From assembly GCA_964019155.1 (NCBI GenBank), contig OZ025241.1, forward strand, positions 1,882,059-1,946,058: a DNA stretch of 64,000 nucleotides, written 5' to 3'. A program made the translations under genes and the position numbers. The notes beneath the pieces were generated by a model. It did not search any database and was not told where the DNA came from. It saw only the letters and a list, made by a program, of their open reading frames with translations. Positions 1 to 14,108 of this stretch are shown here, in pieces. The number at the start of each line of letters is the position of its first letter. The stretch's first letter is position 1. The DNA comes from Osedax fenrisi. Lineage: Eukaryota; Annelida; Polychaeta; Sabellida; Siboglinidae.

Positions 1-2
1 TT

Positions 3-1055
3 ACTTTAATGGGTATATCTGGCTTAGCATTAAAATGGTTTACTTCATATCTCACTAACAGGAATATCTCTATTATGATTGACAAATCTTACTCGCCTCT
101 TTCTCCTCTTAACCACGGTATTCCCCAAGGATCTGTTCTAGGTCCATCCCTCTTTTCTATTTATATCCGCCCTATTGCTGATCTAATTAAGAAATTTCCA
201 AATATCCACTACCATATTTTTGCTGATGATATCCAACTGTTTACCTTTTTCCCTATAAATTCTCATAATACCATTAACTCTGAATTAATCGAGTGTGCTA
301 ACTCCATAAGATTATGGCTCCTCTCCAATAAACTACTAATTAATTCCTCTAAGACTACTGTACTTAACATATCTACTTCTGAAACTTCCTTTCCAAACTT
401 TACTCTAAATAACATGATTATTTCTCCTTCTCATTCCTCCAAAAACCTAGGATTAGTATTTGATGACAAATTATCATTTAAGAATCACATATCATCCATT
501 ACAAAATCATCCAACTTTCATCTCTTCAGAATTAAAAAAATACGGACATCACTTTCCAGAAACCTTACTAAAACTCTAATTAATGCTCTTGTACTTTCAC
601 GTATTGACTACTGTTCTTCCCTACTGAATTTACTTCCTGCTAAAGCTACTGCTCCACTTAATCGGATTATCCGTTCCTCAATACGTACTACTTACTGTTT
701 AACTCGACTGGATCACTCTACTACAACATCTCATCAATCATCTCGTATGTGGCTACCCTTCTCCCTCAGGTGTAAATTACGTATACTATCTATAATCCAT
801 AAATCAATATATTCTTTTACCCCTAGCTATATCTCTGATCTAATTAAAAAACGTACTATATTATCTTCTCTTCGTTACCAAAATGCTCCTCTACTTATCT
901 CCCAGAACTCTAGTAAAACGTCCCTAAATTCTAGAGCTTTTAAAAATTCCGGTCCAACCCTATGGAATTCCCTCCCTCCTACCATTCGTTCTATTAGATC
1001 CCACAAAAGATTCATAAATCTTACTTCTTCTTTTCTCTCTACCCATAATCATTAA
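3..1055 (+). mobile_element. LINE (non-LTR retrotransposon) reverse transcriptase, 3' part, cut by window edge
   Basis: The open frame runs in from the left edge and ends at a stop at 1053-1055. It encodes the second half of a LINE reverse transcriptase. Counting from the first Met at 9, the motif HGIPQGSVLGP lies near residue 36 and the catalytic HIFADDIQLF near residue 68. The tail contains GPTLWNSLPPTIRS, which is typical of the C-terminus of CR1/L2/jockey-type elements. The 5' part (endonuclease and RT boxes 1-3) lies outside the window. The frame is intact for about 350 codons, so the copy is fairly young. It is related to but distinct from the LINE at 17.7-19.0 kb, with which it shares PNI.YH.FADD. 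Strongly supported as a LINE; the clade is inferred. Confidence 0.93.
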
Positions 1056-1395
1056 ATCATCCAACGTATTATTTGTATCCGTGTTATATTAAATTTATAT
1101 CATTATTAAATTGTTATTGTATTATTATTATCTTATTATTATATAACACTATACTATATCAATGCAGTCTGTAGTATATACAACTACACCATATCAATGC
1201 AGACTGTAGTATATAATAGTCCTTTATATTGTTTATTATTGTTTTTCCGTTGTATATTGAATGTATATTATTATCAAAAATATTATCGTATTACTATTAT
1301 TTTATTATTATTTTCTTCCCGCACGAGCGAAGGGGTCTACATGACCCTATTTTAGTGCTAATAAACTCAATATCATCATCATCATCATCATCATC
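1056..1395. repeat. LINE 3' tail, 35-bp direct repeat and (TCA)n
   Basis: AT-rich sequence follows the LINE stop. A block around 1156-1180 (ATATCAATGCAGTCTGTAG...) recurs 35 bp later at 1191-1215 with one change. A (TCA)n microsatellite at about 1374-1395 abuts the left end of the tandemly duplicated segment. No gene is visible. Confidence 0.6.
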
Positions 1396-2640
1396 ATATT
1401 TCTATCATAAAGAACTATCATGGAATCACACTAACTCCAATTTAGCTAAGATATGTAACGTGATGCTATTAAATAGGATACTACCAGAGGTAGATCCTAT
1501 ACGGAGGACAATTCAAAATGGTTTCCGAACAAAGAGATCAACGACAGGACACATTTTAAGGATAACATCTAAAAACCTGTCAGCTACTCTCCTATTTATA
1601 TACTTTTCAAAATCTTATGATTCAATAAATCGGGAAAAGATAAAAGATATCTTAATCATATATGGCATACCCACTGAAATCGTAAATGCTATATTGATGC
1701 TCTATACAAATATTCGATATATGGTAAGATCATCTGATGCATCACCATGGTGACATGCTTCTTCGATATAACTACTGGAATACTACAAGGAGATACACTT
1801 GCATCATTTCTATTCATTATACATATCGATTATATACTGAAAAAACATTGGATATATCTATATCTATATAACTATAGTAACTTATATCTCGGCTTTACTC
1901 TTATAAAAAAAATCAAGAGATACCCAGATCTACATATTACCGATATTGACTATGCTGACGATATAGCTATACTAACTAATAGTATGTTAGATGCAAATAC
2001 ACTACTATACAAAATTGAAGATACGGCTAAAGATATCGGTTTACATATAAACTCAGACAAGAATGAATACATGTGTTTAAATCATGAAAAACAGATAATC
2101 ATGAAAAGACTATCAGGCCATTATATAAAAAGTGTAGATGAATTCAAATATCTAGGTAGTTGTATTGTTTAAACTCAACATGACGTAAGCGTATTAATCG
2201 GGAGTGCGTGGGCAGCCTTGAATAGCTTCAATATCATCTGGAAATCCAACCATTCAAGTAAATTCAAAAGAAACTTATTTAGAGCTACAGTTGAGACTGT
2301 ACTTGTATATGGCTTTATCACTTGGACTATAACTTCAACATTATAGAACACATTTGATGGAGCCTATAAACGCATGCGCGGGAGTTGTACGGCAACATAT
2401 ACAACAGATACAACTATCCGGTTACTGCTGGAGAAACTGAAGCGAAGTAGTGAGTGAAGTATTACTCTGGAATCCACAACACTGACGACGTTCACGAGGA
2501 AAGTCTATGAAAACATATGTAGACAAATTAAGAGATGACACGATGTGCACAAATGAGGAACTACATATAGTGGTATAGAGGAATTGAGGAAACGTGTAAT
2601 GAACTGCCGAGCAAGCTGGACCTGGTAAGGTAAGGTATAT
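1396..2640 (+). pseudogene. LINE RT relic in duplication copy 1
   Basis: Frameshifted remains of a non-LTR reverse transcriptase. One frame carries RNGF-type box-2 sequence (QNGFRTKRSTTGHI) and a decayed catalytic motif A (FIYFSKSYDSINR); the next frame carries GILQGDTLASFLF and DIDYADDIAIL, the RT YADD box. After a stop at 2170 a third stretch (about 2195-2345) still reads like the region after the RT (AW.ALNSFNIIWKS, ATVETVLVYG). The 5' half seen at 8.9-9.8 kb is missing here because the duplication starts inside the element. Non-functional. Confidence 0.85.
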
Positions 2641-4889
2641 ATATAAATGACATATATTTATAAATAAGTTAATAAATGTCATACAAAATATATTAATAGT
2701 AGCAATTTACATAATATAACACTTGTATAATATTATATAATATTAAAAACATCTCTTTTAAAAAAAAGTATTATATTTTTAATAATAAATAATATATTTA
2801 TATTTGTGTATGTACCTAATGTTGAATATTTATTTTGAGTATTTTGTGTAATTGAAGTAGGTGTACCTATTGATGTATGTAGGCTGTGTGTACCTATATG
2901 ACATACACTATTACACTATCACATGATGTTGGAAATATATAATTAATATCAATATAATTAAAAATCTATAACATTTATTATGTGATAGTTGACTAGCATT
3001 ATAATGCATATTAATTTAATAATATATACTAACAATTTAAAACATAATTTCTTTAGATATACGATATATGATCATATTTCTTAATATATATTGAGAGAAA
3101 TATTATATGTTATAACTCTCGTATTAATAATCCTTAATATTTATTTACTAATTACTTATGAATTTCTTATAGATATGTTGCATATTACAAATATTACACG
3201 TTGCTATCTTAATAGAATTATAAATGTATGAATTCACCATTAAAATGGTTACCTAGAATTATGTGGTTTAATTAATCTCTAATCCTAAACTATAGACAAT
3301 GTTAGAATATGGACTACATATACTATAATATATATGATACATCAACAATAGGTATATATTTCATTGTAGGAACTAAATTTATCCTACATAGTAACTCACT
3401 TGCATTCGATATATACGAATATTATATATGTATAGTAGTCGGTACATACTGGTAATGCCAATTATGTCGAGTCTATACTTTTGGTTATTAATGCCGATCC
3501 GAGAATTTCATTTTCGGAAAAATAATGAGCACGAGCCGATCCGAGACTCTAACGAAACGAGCCCGAGCCGAGTTGAGAATTTAGGTAACTGAGACTGAGA
3601 CTGCATCATGCTTTAGATTTGAGCATCATTTACATCACTAGTAAATAGTAAGATTTATGTAGATTATTTACTCATATTATCAGATACAAAACAGTAATAA
3701 TATATGCAAATAAATGATAAATGTATAGTATAAATATATATATATAACATTTCGAAATGGAAATAAAAATATATCTATTCAATATATCATTTTTGTTGGA
3801 TATATATCTATGAGAGTTAAACAGCGTTTACACCAAAATACCGGGTACTATTTGTATAGCTATAAATAGACTACTTAAAATATGTAATTTTTGTGAAGGG
3901 GGATATAGGTACCTAATATAATTTATACTATTAATACTATTAATAATAATTTATAAATTATTAAGTAAGATACATTAATAAGTTTACAATGAGCTAGGTT
4001 TACATATTCAAGATCGTAAGTTTAGCTTATTCAATTTTTGTTTGTTGATAATTTACTGAATATTTAATAAGAGAATACATTTATTATGATACAGATAATA
4101 ATTATATGCATATAAATACAAAATGAAAATATTAGAATTGGTAAATAGTAATATTTATTTTTAATTATAATTAATATCTAAAATAATAACTATAATAACT
4201 ATAGAAACTAGTATAAATGTGATAAACAATATATAAAATACGAATTGTCGAATTAACTAAACTAATAATTAATGTAATCATAATTTATTTTCATTCCCTA
4301 TATAATATATAGTATGATGCAACATATGCCCTATATCACGCGTCACCTAAAGTAGGTTACCCTATAATAGTTACGAAAGATAAGAAATACTAATGCATCG
4401 TGATGGTGATTCTAAAGAAAACATAATTTAAATGGAATTCTCTTTAGTTTTTATTTACAATACCGTTTTTTAAATAATATTAAAATAATATTATATATCA
4501 TATAATAATATTAAAATAAAACTAGTAATCAACAATAATAACGCAATATAGTAGATAACAGTTTAGTAGACCATAGTATACTATTACCTATATGTATATA
4601 ATTTATTACACGCTGCAAATGAGCGAATTACATAATTATAAGTTAACATAAGTTACATCATCAGTTATCAGATACACAATACAATACACGTATAACACCA
4701 TAATATTTATAATATGTCATGTAAGAATGCTACGTTATAATTAGGATAAACTTCTATTGACAATAAAATCTGTTTACCGTTTTGAAGGAAAATACGCTAT
4801 TTTTGTTATATTGATAAATCAAATATTCATCGATATCACAGAATTGTATATAATAAATATTTGTAATTCAATGAAATATCAATGTAATA
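2641..4889. other. AT-rich sequence of the duplicated unit, no gene seen
   Basis: Extremely AT-rich, with frequent stops in all frames. One GC-richer patch at about 3510-3600 holds repeated GAGCCGA/CCGAGCC motifs, perhaps a decayed repeat. Near 4320-4400 there is a short GC-richer stretch without a usable frame. The same sequence recurs in copy 2. Confidence 0.6.
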
Positions 4890-5621
4890 ATGGATGTCGA
4901 AGAGTGTTCCGTTGTTGTTGGCCTATACATTGTAAGGGGGTTTCTAGGCATTGTTACCGACCCTTCAAATGGTGAACAACATTGCATTGCAGATTTATAG
5001 AGTAGTCAACCAAGTTCTAATGTCTATAGTTTGTCTTATAAAGAAGCTGTACGATTTGTTTAAACGAACTATGGGCGTATTTACATGAACTATGGGCGTG
5101 TTCACATTAACTATGGTCGTATTTACACGGTCAATAACTACGTCTCAGATGTGAATCTATGACCAACTATTCATCGAATCATGGAAGTATGATGAAATGG
5201 ATAACGATTTATTGTAATAGATATTTACCATTTGACCACGACCTAAGATATTGCAAATCACAAATAATAATGGTAACGTAGTTCTTTTTTGTAAATCGTA
5301 AGATATATTATCATGTACCTGGCCTATACTTAAATATAGATTGTAGTTGAAATATGCGATAATATATATATGATATAATGCACTCGAAAGTTATATTTTA
5401 CGTCCACGTTTAATAGCGCCATCTATACTGTATAAACATCGCCTAACATCGGCGTAATACTTCATTGTTGACCACTGATAGGCCCCGGTGGTAGTGTCGG
5501 TCAAGCAGGGCACCTGTGGATGGGGTGGTTGTTATGTATTATCATTATTATTGTTGTATACTATAGTATTGGGTTATCGTCTAAGGTATATGATGTTATA
5601 CTATATGTTATGCTTGTGGAT

Positions 5622-5673
<52 letters not shown>

Positions 5674-7195
5674 ATATGGGGTAATATATGATATATAATG
5701 ATATATAGTGAGTTTAAAGTAGGTACACTATTACAAATATTCCTTCCTATATATCTTTATCATGTTAATAGTAATACATGGTTCATAATTTAAATATGTA
5801 ATAAAGTTTTATTTCTTTTTGATAATATTGTAAATTTTAATAAATAATTATGTGTATTATATGCTGATCCGTATTATTTCTAATACAGTTATTTTGAATT
5901 AATATAAAACTCGTATTATTTAACTACTTAAGACATATGAAGGCTCTTTGAAATGTATAAAGCGCGTATCACTTTCAATGAAGTCTAAAAGGATTTTTGA
6001 ATTTTAATAAAACATGTTTTTTCCTGAAATCTTATAGGTATTGTACCCTGGCGATAGAAGAATTAACTCCATTAAAAAACACATTCGGCAACCTGTTTCA
6101 AATATTCTCCACGCTTCTCTATTGAAGGTACGCCTATACCTATAATACATATCTAGAGTAGCAGACGACATACCAAACGCTATACACTATTGAGATTCAC
6201 TTGACATTGAAGTACTATTTAATAATGCTTAAGCATTAAGTTAATTAACTTTACGATGTACCGATTTTAGCGATTTACCGATATATTTTAACATTATAGA
6301 ATTCACGATTGCATAATAGTACGTAATATGTAATATTAGATAACGATATTATGTAACAGACAGCTTGTCCTACTACGTATTCGATGAAGATGAAATCTCG
6401 AGTTGATTCCAAGAGACAAGAGGTTAAGTATCCTCCTATCTCATTATTACTATTAATAGTAATAATAATAATAATATATATATATATATATATATATATT
6501 GTCTTTTTATCTAATAGATTATTGAAAAATACACATATATAATGATGTTTAAAACAGCTTTGCAGAAGAAGACGTATACCGCAACAGTACTCCTAGCAGA
6601 AAGTGCATACAACTTATCATATAGAGTATGGTATTTATTAGTTTACCTTATCAAGCATGTATCCACCAATACTATTAATAATATTCTATTATACATTATG
6701 TTTCAACTTTAGTTAGCATTGCATGTAAAACACAGAATCACAAGTAGATATAATATACAATGTTAATCTTAATTTCTGATTGACAGATGTTTACATATAT
6801 TACATAATAATGCGTCTCGAATCTAATCTACGAACACACCTAAACTTTATTTATTTAAACTAAATTCGATAAATAAGATCTAAATTTTGTTGGTTCTGCA
6901 AAAATATCGATTATTATAGGTGGCACATCATAATGTTTAAGTTTTGATTTCATGCAATATCTATGTAATCGCGATTATATAGATATTGCATGCATAACGC
7001 GTTATGCATTATTGTGAATATATTATCCTATATTTATTCACATATTCTCTGTTTTAAGAGTAGTTTTTATATGTATAATTTATATTTTTTTTCAAATTTA
7101 TTTTACAAGAATTATTTTACAAGAATACTATCCAAAATATTATGATTTTGGACATTCATGAAAAACACTAAATTGCAAGGAATGATAAATATGAT

Positions 7196-7234
<39 letters not shown>

Positions 7235-8559
7235 TAGTATACACTTTATATACTCCTACGTATCTCTATATTCTAGAATACTACCTATGAATATAACATG
7301 CAATACCTTTGTAATCATTATGAATTATGTTGATATATATATATAGACTAGAAACTGCATGTACCCATACGTCAAATAATATTCTATATTATAATATCTG
7401 ACTAAAATACGCCCACTACTGACCCTAATACGCCTACTTCTAACCCTAACCGCCCTGTTCACAGATAGACATGCTAAACATGACGCCATACCGTAGACTT
7501 ATCTCTATAGATGTCATGCGCAAACGACGCGATTCTGACGCAGTAGGGGCTGCCATGGACCTGTGTCTACCCCCTTGTGGGGTGAGGGCTATAGCTAGGT
7601 CTAGGACCAAGGTCGACTGTTGGTTAACGTTCGAGGAGTATGCCGGTATAATAAGGTTAGCCTTTACATTATCTATCTACATCTAACATCTACATCTCAA
7701 CATCTACATCTCAACATCTACATCTCAACATCTACATCTCAACATCTACATCTCAACATATTCTTCTCTGTAGTAATCTACGACGCTGATTATTGACCTA
7801 CTTAGATTATAGTCCACTTGATTTATCATGAAGTTTTATTTCTTTGTATTTATCTCCTTTAAGTTTCTTAAATAAGTATCGGAGTTCATCTATATTACCT
7901 ACTAAGAAATTGTGGTATTTATAAATATATGTGCATGCACTTGCGAAAATAGAGTCACGTTCATTAACTATTATATGGTCATTTTACGATATTCAATATT
8001 TGCTGATTTAACTCCGCTTCTTCTTAACATTTGATAATATATTAATATATCAATTAGGTCGGCCTTATTCTGTATAGTTTATCTCTTTAGCATAATAATT
8101 ATAATGTTCTGATCAATATGTCCATATTTTTACTTTTTTGTCTATATTTTACCAATTATATATATATATGTTAATCGTTGTTTTATATAATTTTTAAATT
8201 CATACTAAACATCTATTGATTATATTAATATAGTTGTATCATCTTTATTGAAATAAAGTAAAATATTATACTTGTATAAATAACAAAAACGTAATTTTTA
8301 AAATATGTAATAACATTTATATAACATTCATATAATATAACATATAACATATAATGTACAATGATAATGTAAACATAGGTGCATGGAAAACGGACATACG
8401 TTGCTAGGGACGCACTACAACAGCGACTCCTGTTGGCCAGGCAAAATGAAACATATTAGAATACCTAGCGACCGATTAGGGAATCAGCCTAGCGGTCAGA
8501 ATGCTATATTTAGGGATACCACAAACACACGGAAATCACGGCCCTTATTGCTAGTCTAG
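4890..8559 (+). CDS. Possible seven-exon gene, unrecognised protein of about 226 aa
   Basis: Proposed exons: 4890-4931, 5482-5535, 6038-6127, 6360-6422, 6566-6625, 7465-7655, 8379-8559 (stop TAG 8557-8559). Each is open, flanked by AG and GT, and the phases agree throughout (0,0,0,0,0, then 2). Donors include GTAAGG, GTACGC, GTTAAG, GTATGG and GTTAGC, the last resembling SLC5 donors in this window. The first two exons give an N-terminus with a hydrophobic stretch (CSVVVGLYIAPVVVSV), possibly a signal or membrane segment. The last two exons are the longest and GC-richer, with NMTPYRRLISIDV, a basic RKRRD patch and a C-terminus ending PLLLV. I do not recognise the family. The last five exons are better supported than the first two. 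A direct repeat of about 28 bp (AACTATGGGCGTATTTACAT) lies in intron 1 at 5065-5130. Confidence 0.42.
5628..5670. repeat. (AT)n microsatellite, duplication copy 1
   Basis: Pure AT dinucleotide run of about 43 bp. The matching run in copy 2 is shorter (14069-14105), the largest length difference between the copies. Confidence 0.95.
7687..7759 (+). repeat. 14-bp minisatellite (CATCTACATCTCAA)n
   Basis: About five near-perfect head-to-tail copies of CATCTACATCTCAA. It lies in the proposed last intron of the plus-strand gene, about 30 bp after the donor at 7656. Confidence 0.9.
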
Positions 8560-8900
8560 TGCAACTTATATTTATATTTTATTTTATATATTTTATATCT
8601 ATTTATACAGTTAACTAGTATCCTATTTAATATATAACATACAATACTATTAATATATAATACTATATATATATATATATATTAGTATATATTAATAATT
8701 ATGTTTGTTAAATATTACCGTGATTACATTATGTATAGGTAATTAAGTATTACATAATACATTGTATCGATGTTATACCGTGTTATTAAATAAATCTCTT
8801 GATATATTTATATTTGTAATATTTTATTTATGAAATATTGTAATAATTATATTAATAATATTATAATATATATATGTCTCAAATTGATTATATTATCATA
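8560..8900. other. AT-rich spacer, no gene seen
   Basis: Holds only AT-rich sequence and a short (AT)n run at about 8666-8682. The join between the unit's gene end and the LINE 5' region of the next repeat lies in or near here. Confidence 0.5.
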
Positions 8901-11080
8901 AATAGAAAGTGGAAGAATAGTGCTAACAACTTTAGAGCATATAACTCATTTATCAGTGTCGCATCTGATCATTGTATTATATCAGTAAATATAAGACTGA
9001 GTCTTAGTATTATAACATGAAATCTAGTAAAATAAAACATTACGATTGGGCAAGATTAAAGTCAAACACAGAAACCCGATACACCTTTATGACTAAAGTG
9101 AAAACTAAATTCGAAGCTCTACAGGACATGACAGCTTCACTATCTGCTAGCAAAAGATGTACTCACTTTGAAACTGTATGTAAGGAAACTGTTGATAAAG
9201 TAATCCCATTGAAACCTAAGTTGAAAAAACGTTTACCATGGGAAATAAATAATATCTGTCAAAACCGTAACATACTACACCAGGCATCGCGACATAAAAA
9301 AAATCAATCGACGCCAGAAAATGTCAGATATTTCAACGAATCTCAAAAGTATCTTATAAAAACGTATGAAAAGGAACAAACAGATTACGTTCAGAATAAA
9401 ATAATTGAAATTCACAATGCGATGTGTAACAAAAAAGCAGACTTATACTGGGAAATAGTAAATGAAGTTAGTGGAAGAAATAACTCAAACAGAGCTAAAC
9501 TTAAAGCAAACAGTGTAAACGAATTCAACTATGGAACGTTCATTTCAAGGAACTACTTACGTAAACCAACAATTCCTACATCAAACGATAAAAGCACAGT
9601 AACTATACACAATGAACTAGCTATAAAAATATGGCATTTTACAATAGATGAATTAAAGAAAGCTACTAAAACCATACAAAATGGAAAATCTGTTGGCCTA
9701 GACGAAATACCAGCTGAAGTATGTAAACTAGGAGAATTTCAATAAATCTTACAAACTCGTGCAATGGTATATATTCTCAAGAACTAATAGACAGATGGAA
9801 TGAAGTATGCTTACTTCCTTTCCCTACAAAATGAGATATTTCTATCATAAAGAACTATCATGGAATCACACTAACTACAATTTAGCTAAGATATGTAACG
9901 TGATGCTATTAAATAGGATACTACCAGAGGTAGATCCTATACGGAGGACAATTCAAAATAGTTTCCGAACAAAGAGATCAACGACAGGACACATTTTAAG
10001 GATAACATCTAAAAACCTGTCAGCTACTCTCCTATTTATATACTTTTCAAAATCTTATGATTCAATAAATCGGGAAAAGATAAAAGATATCTTAATCATA
10101 TATGGCATACCCACTGAAATCGTAAATGCCATATTGATGCTCTATACAAATATTCGATATATGGTAAGATCATCTGATGCATCACCATGGTGACATGCTT
10201 CTTCGATATAACTACTGGAATACTACAAGGAGATACACTTGCATCATTTCTATTCATTATACATATCGATTATATACTGAAAAAACATTGGATATATCTA
10301 TATCTATATAACTATAGTAACTTATATCTCGGCTTTACTCTTATAAAAAAAATCAAGAGATACCCAGATCTACATATTACCGATATTGACTATGCTGACG
10401 ATATAGCTATACTAACTAATAGTATGTTAGATGCAAATACACTACTATACAAAATTGAAGATACGGCTAAAGATATCGGTTTACATATAAACTCAGACAA
10501 GAATGAATACATGTGTTTAAATCATGAAAAACAGATAATCATGAAAAGACTATCAGGCCATTATATAAAAAGTGTAGATGAATTCAAATATCTAGGTAGT
10601 TGTATTGTTTAAACTCAACATGACGTAAGCGTATTAATCGGGAGTGCGTGGGCAGCCTTGAATAGCTTCAATATCATCTGGAAATCCAACCATTCAAGTA
10701 AATTCAAAAGAAACTTATTTAGAGCTACAGTTGAGACTGTACTTGTATATGGCTTTATCACTTGGACTATAACTTCAACATTATAGAACACATTTGATGG
10801 AGCCTATAAACGCATGCGCGGGAGTTGTACGGCAACATATACAACAGATACAACTATCCGGTTACTGCTGGAGAAACTGAAGCGAAGTAGTGAGTGAAGT
10901 ATTACTCTGGAATCCACAACACTGACGACGTTCACGAGGAAAGTCTATGAAAACATATGTAGACAAATTAAGAGATGACACGATGTGCACAAATGAGGAA
11001 CTACATATAGTGGTATAGAGGAATTGAGGAAACGTGTAATGAACTGCCGAGCAAGCTGGACCTGGTAAGGTAAGGTATAT
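8901..11080 (+). pseudogene. LINE (endonuclease tail to RT), frameshifted, duplication copy 2
   Basis: The longest copy of this LINE family in the window. At 8901-9010 a frame encodes the end of an APE-type endonuclease (NRKWKNSANN..., SDHCIISV). A 242-codon frame (9017-9745) then carries the region before the RT and the start of the RT (IQNGKSVGLDEIPAEV). After frameshifts, 9746-9860 reads W..VCLLPFP and NYHGITLT, followed by QNSFRTKRSTTGHI, GILQGDTLASFLF and DIDYADDIAIL. Reading is continuous across 9836, where the duplicated block begins, so this copy preserves the original LINE. Multiple stops and frameshifts make it inactive. The clade is uncertain. Confidence 0.88.
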
Positions 11081-14062
11081 ATATAAATGACATATATTTA
11101 TAAATAAGTTAATAAATGTCATACAAAATATATTAATAGTAGCAATTTACATAATATAACACTTGTATAATATTATATAATATTAAAAACATCTCTTTTA
11201 AAAAAAAGTATTATATTTTTAATAATAAATAATATATTTATATTTGTGTATGTACCTAATGTTGAATATTTATTTTGAGTATTTTGTGTAATTGAAGTAG
11301 GTGTACCTATTGATGTATGTAGGCTGTGTGTACCTATATGACATACACTATTACACTATCACATGATGTTGGAAATATATAATTAATATCAATATAATTA
11401 AAAATCTATAACATTTATTATGTGATAGTTGACTAGCATTATAATGCATATTAATTTAATAATATATACTAACAATTTAAAACATAATTTCTTTAGATAT
11501 ACGATATATGATCATATTTCTTAATATATATTGAGAGAAATATTATATGTTATAACTCTCGTATTAATAATCCTTAATATTTATTTACTAATTACTTATG
11601 AATTTCTTATAGATATGTTGCATATTACAAATATTACACGTTGCTATCTTAATAGAATTATAAATGTATGAATTCACCATTAAAATGGTTACCTAGAATT
11701 ATGTGGTTTAATTAATCTCTAATCCTAAACTATAGACAATGTTAGAATATGGACTACATATACTATAATATATATGATACATCAACAATAGGTATATATT
11801 TCATTGTAGGAACTAAATTTATCCTACATAGTAACTCACTTGCATTCGATATATACGAATATTATATATGTATAGTAGTCGGTACATACTGGTAATGCCA
11901 ATTATGTCGAGTCTATACTTTTGGTTATTAATGCCGATCCGAGAATTTCATTTTCGGAAAAATAATGAGCACGAGCCGATCCGAGACTCTAACGAAACGA
12001 GCCCGAGCCGAGTTGAGAATTTAGGTAACTGAGACTGAGACTGCATCATGCTTTAGATTTGAGCATCATTTACATCACTAGTAAATAGTAAGATTTATGT
12101 AGATTATTTACTCATATTATCAGATACAAAACAGTAATAATATATGCAAATAAATGATAAATGTATAGTATAAATATATATATATAACATTTCGAAATGG
12201 AAATAAAAATATATCTATTCAATATATCATTTTTGTTGGATATATATCTATGAGAGTTAAACAGCGTTTACACCAAAATACCGGGTACTATTTGTATAGC
12301 TATAAATAGACTACTTAAAATATGTAATTTTTGTGAAGGGGGATATAGGTACCTAATATAATTTATACTATTAATACTATTAATAATAATTTATAAATTA
12401 TTAAGTAAGATACATTAATAAGTTTACAATGAGCTAGGTTTACATATTCAAGATCGTAAGTTTAGCTTATTCAATTTTTGTTTGTTGATAATTTACTGAA
12501 TATTTAATAAGAGAATACATTTATTATGATACAGATAATAATTATATGCATATAAATACAAAATGAAAATATTAGAATTGGTAAATAGTAATATTTATTT
12601 TTAATTATAATTAATATCTAAAATAATAACTATAATAACAATAGAAACTAGTATAAATGTGATAAACAATATATAAAATACGAATTGTCGAATTAACTAA
12701 ACTAATAATTAATGTAATCATAATTTATTTTCATTCCCTATATAATATATAGTATGATGCAACATATGCCCTATATCACGCGTCACCTAAAGTAGGTTAC
12801 CCTATAATAGTTACGAAAGATAAGAAATACTAATGCATCGTGATGGTGATTCTAAAGAAAACATAATTTAAATGGAATTCTCTTTAGTTTTTATTTACAA
12901 TACCGTTTTTTAAATAATATTAAAATAATATTATATATCATATAATAATATTAAAATAAAACTAGTAATCAACAATAATAACGCAATATAGTAGATAACA
13001 GTTTAGTAGACCATAGTATACTATTACCTATATGTATATAATTTATTACACGCTGCAAATGAGCGAATTACATAATTATAAGTTAACATAAGTTACATCA
13101 TCAGTTATCAGATACACAATACAATACACGTATAACACCATAATATTTATAATATGTCATGTAAGAATGCTACGTTATAATTAGGATAAACTTCTATTGA
13201 CAATAAAATATGTTTACCGTTTTGAAGGAAAATACGCTATTTTTGTTATATTGATAAATCAAATATTCATCGATATCACAGAATTGTATATAATAAATAT
13301 TTGTAATTCAATGAAATATCAATGTAATAATGGATGTCGAAGAGTGTTCCGTTGTTGTTGGCCTATACATTGTAAGGGGGTTTCTAGGCATTGTTACCGA
13401 CCCTTCAAATGGTGAACAACATTGCATTGCAGATTTATAGAGTAGTCAACCAAGTTCTAATGTCTATAGTTTGTCTTATAAAGAAGCTGTACGATTTGTT
13501 TAAACGAACTATGGGCGTATTTACATGAACTATGGGCGTGTTCACATTAACTATGGTCGTATTTACACGGTCAATAACTACGTCTCAGATGTGAATCTAT
13601 GACCAACTATTCATCGAATCATGGAAGTATGATGAAATGGATAACGATTTATTGTAATAGATATTTACCATTTGACCACGACCTAAGATATTGCAAATCA
13701 CAAATAATAATGGTAACGTAGTTCTTTTTTGTAAATCGTAAGATATATTATCATGTACCTGGCCTATACTTAAATATAGATTGTAGTTGAAATATGCGAT
13801 AATATATATATGATATAATGCACTCGAAAGTTATATTTTACGTCCACGTTTAATAGCGCCATCTATACTGTATAAACATCGCCTAACATCGGCGTAATAC
13901 TTCATTGTTGACCACTGATAGGCCCCGGTGGTAGTGTCGGTCAAGCAGGGCACCTGTGGATGGGGGTGGTTGTTATGTATTATCATTATTATTGTTGTAT
14001 ACTATAGTATTGGGTTATCGTCTAAGGTATATGATGTTATACTATATGTTATGCTTGTGGAT

Positions 14063-14108
<46 letters not shown>

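Larger units (their letters stand above)
1396..6036 (+). repeat. Tandem duplication, copy 1 (period about 8.44 kb)
   Basis: This segment of about 4.64 kb is almost identical to 9836-14471. I saw only a handful of substitutions, for example at 1436, 1519, 1688 and 4766, plus a one-G indel and an (AT)n length change near 5.5-5.67 kb. Copy 1 starts directly after (TCA)n in the middle of a LINE. It ends at 6036, within one base of a predicted splice acceptor (AG 6036-6037). Downstream, copy 1 continues into the remaining exons of a possible gene, while copy 2 does not. The unit contains LINE sequence, AT-rich filler and two predicted exons. Confidence 0.93.

Noticed and set aside
2422..2682. 86-codon minus-strand ORF, repeated at 10862-11122
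   Set aside because: It is antisense to the LINE 3' region and present twice only because the segment is duplicated. No protein features.
7425..7456. Telomere-like CCCTAA motifs (TAACCCTAAC)
   Set aside because: Only two units, directly before a predicted splice acceptor; they read as a pyrimidine-rich tract.
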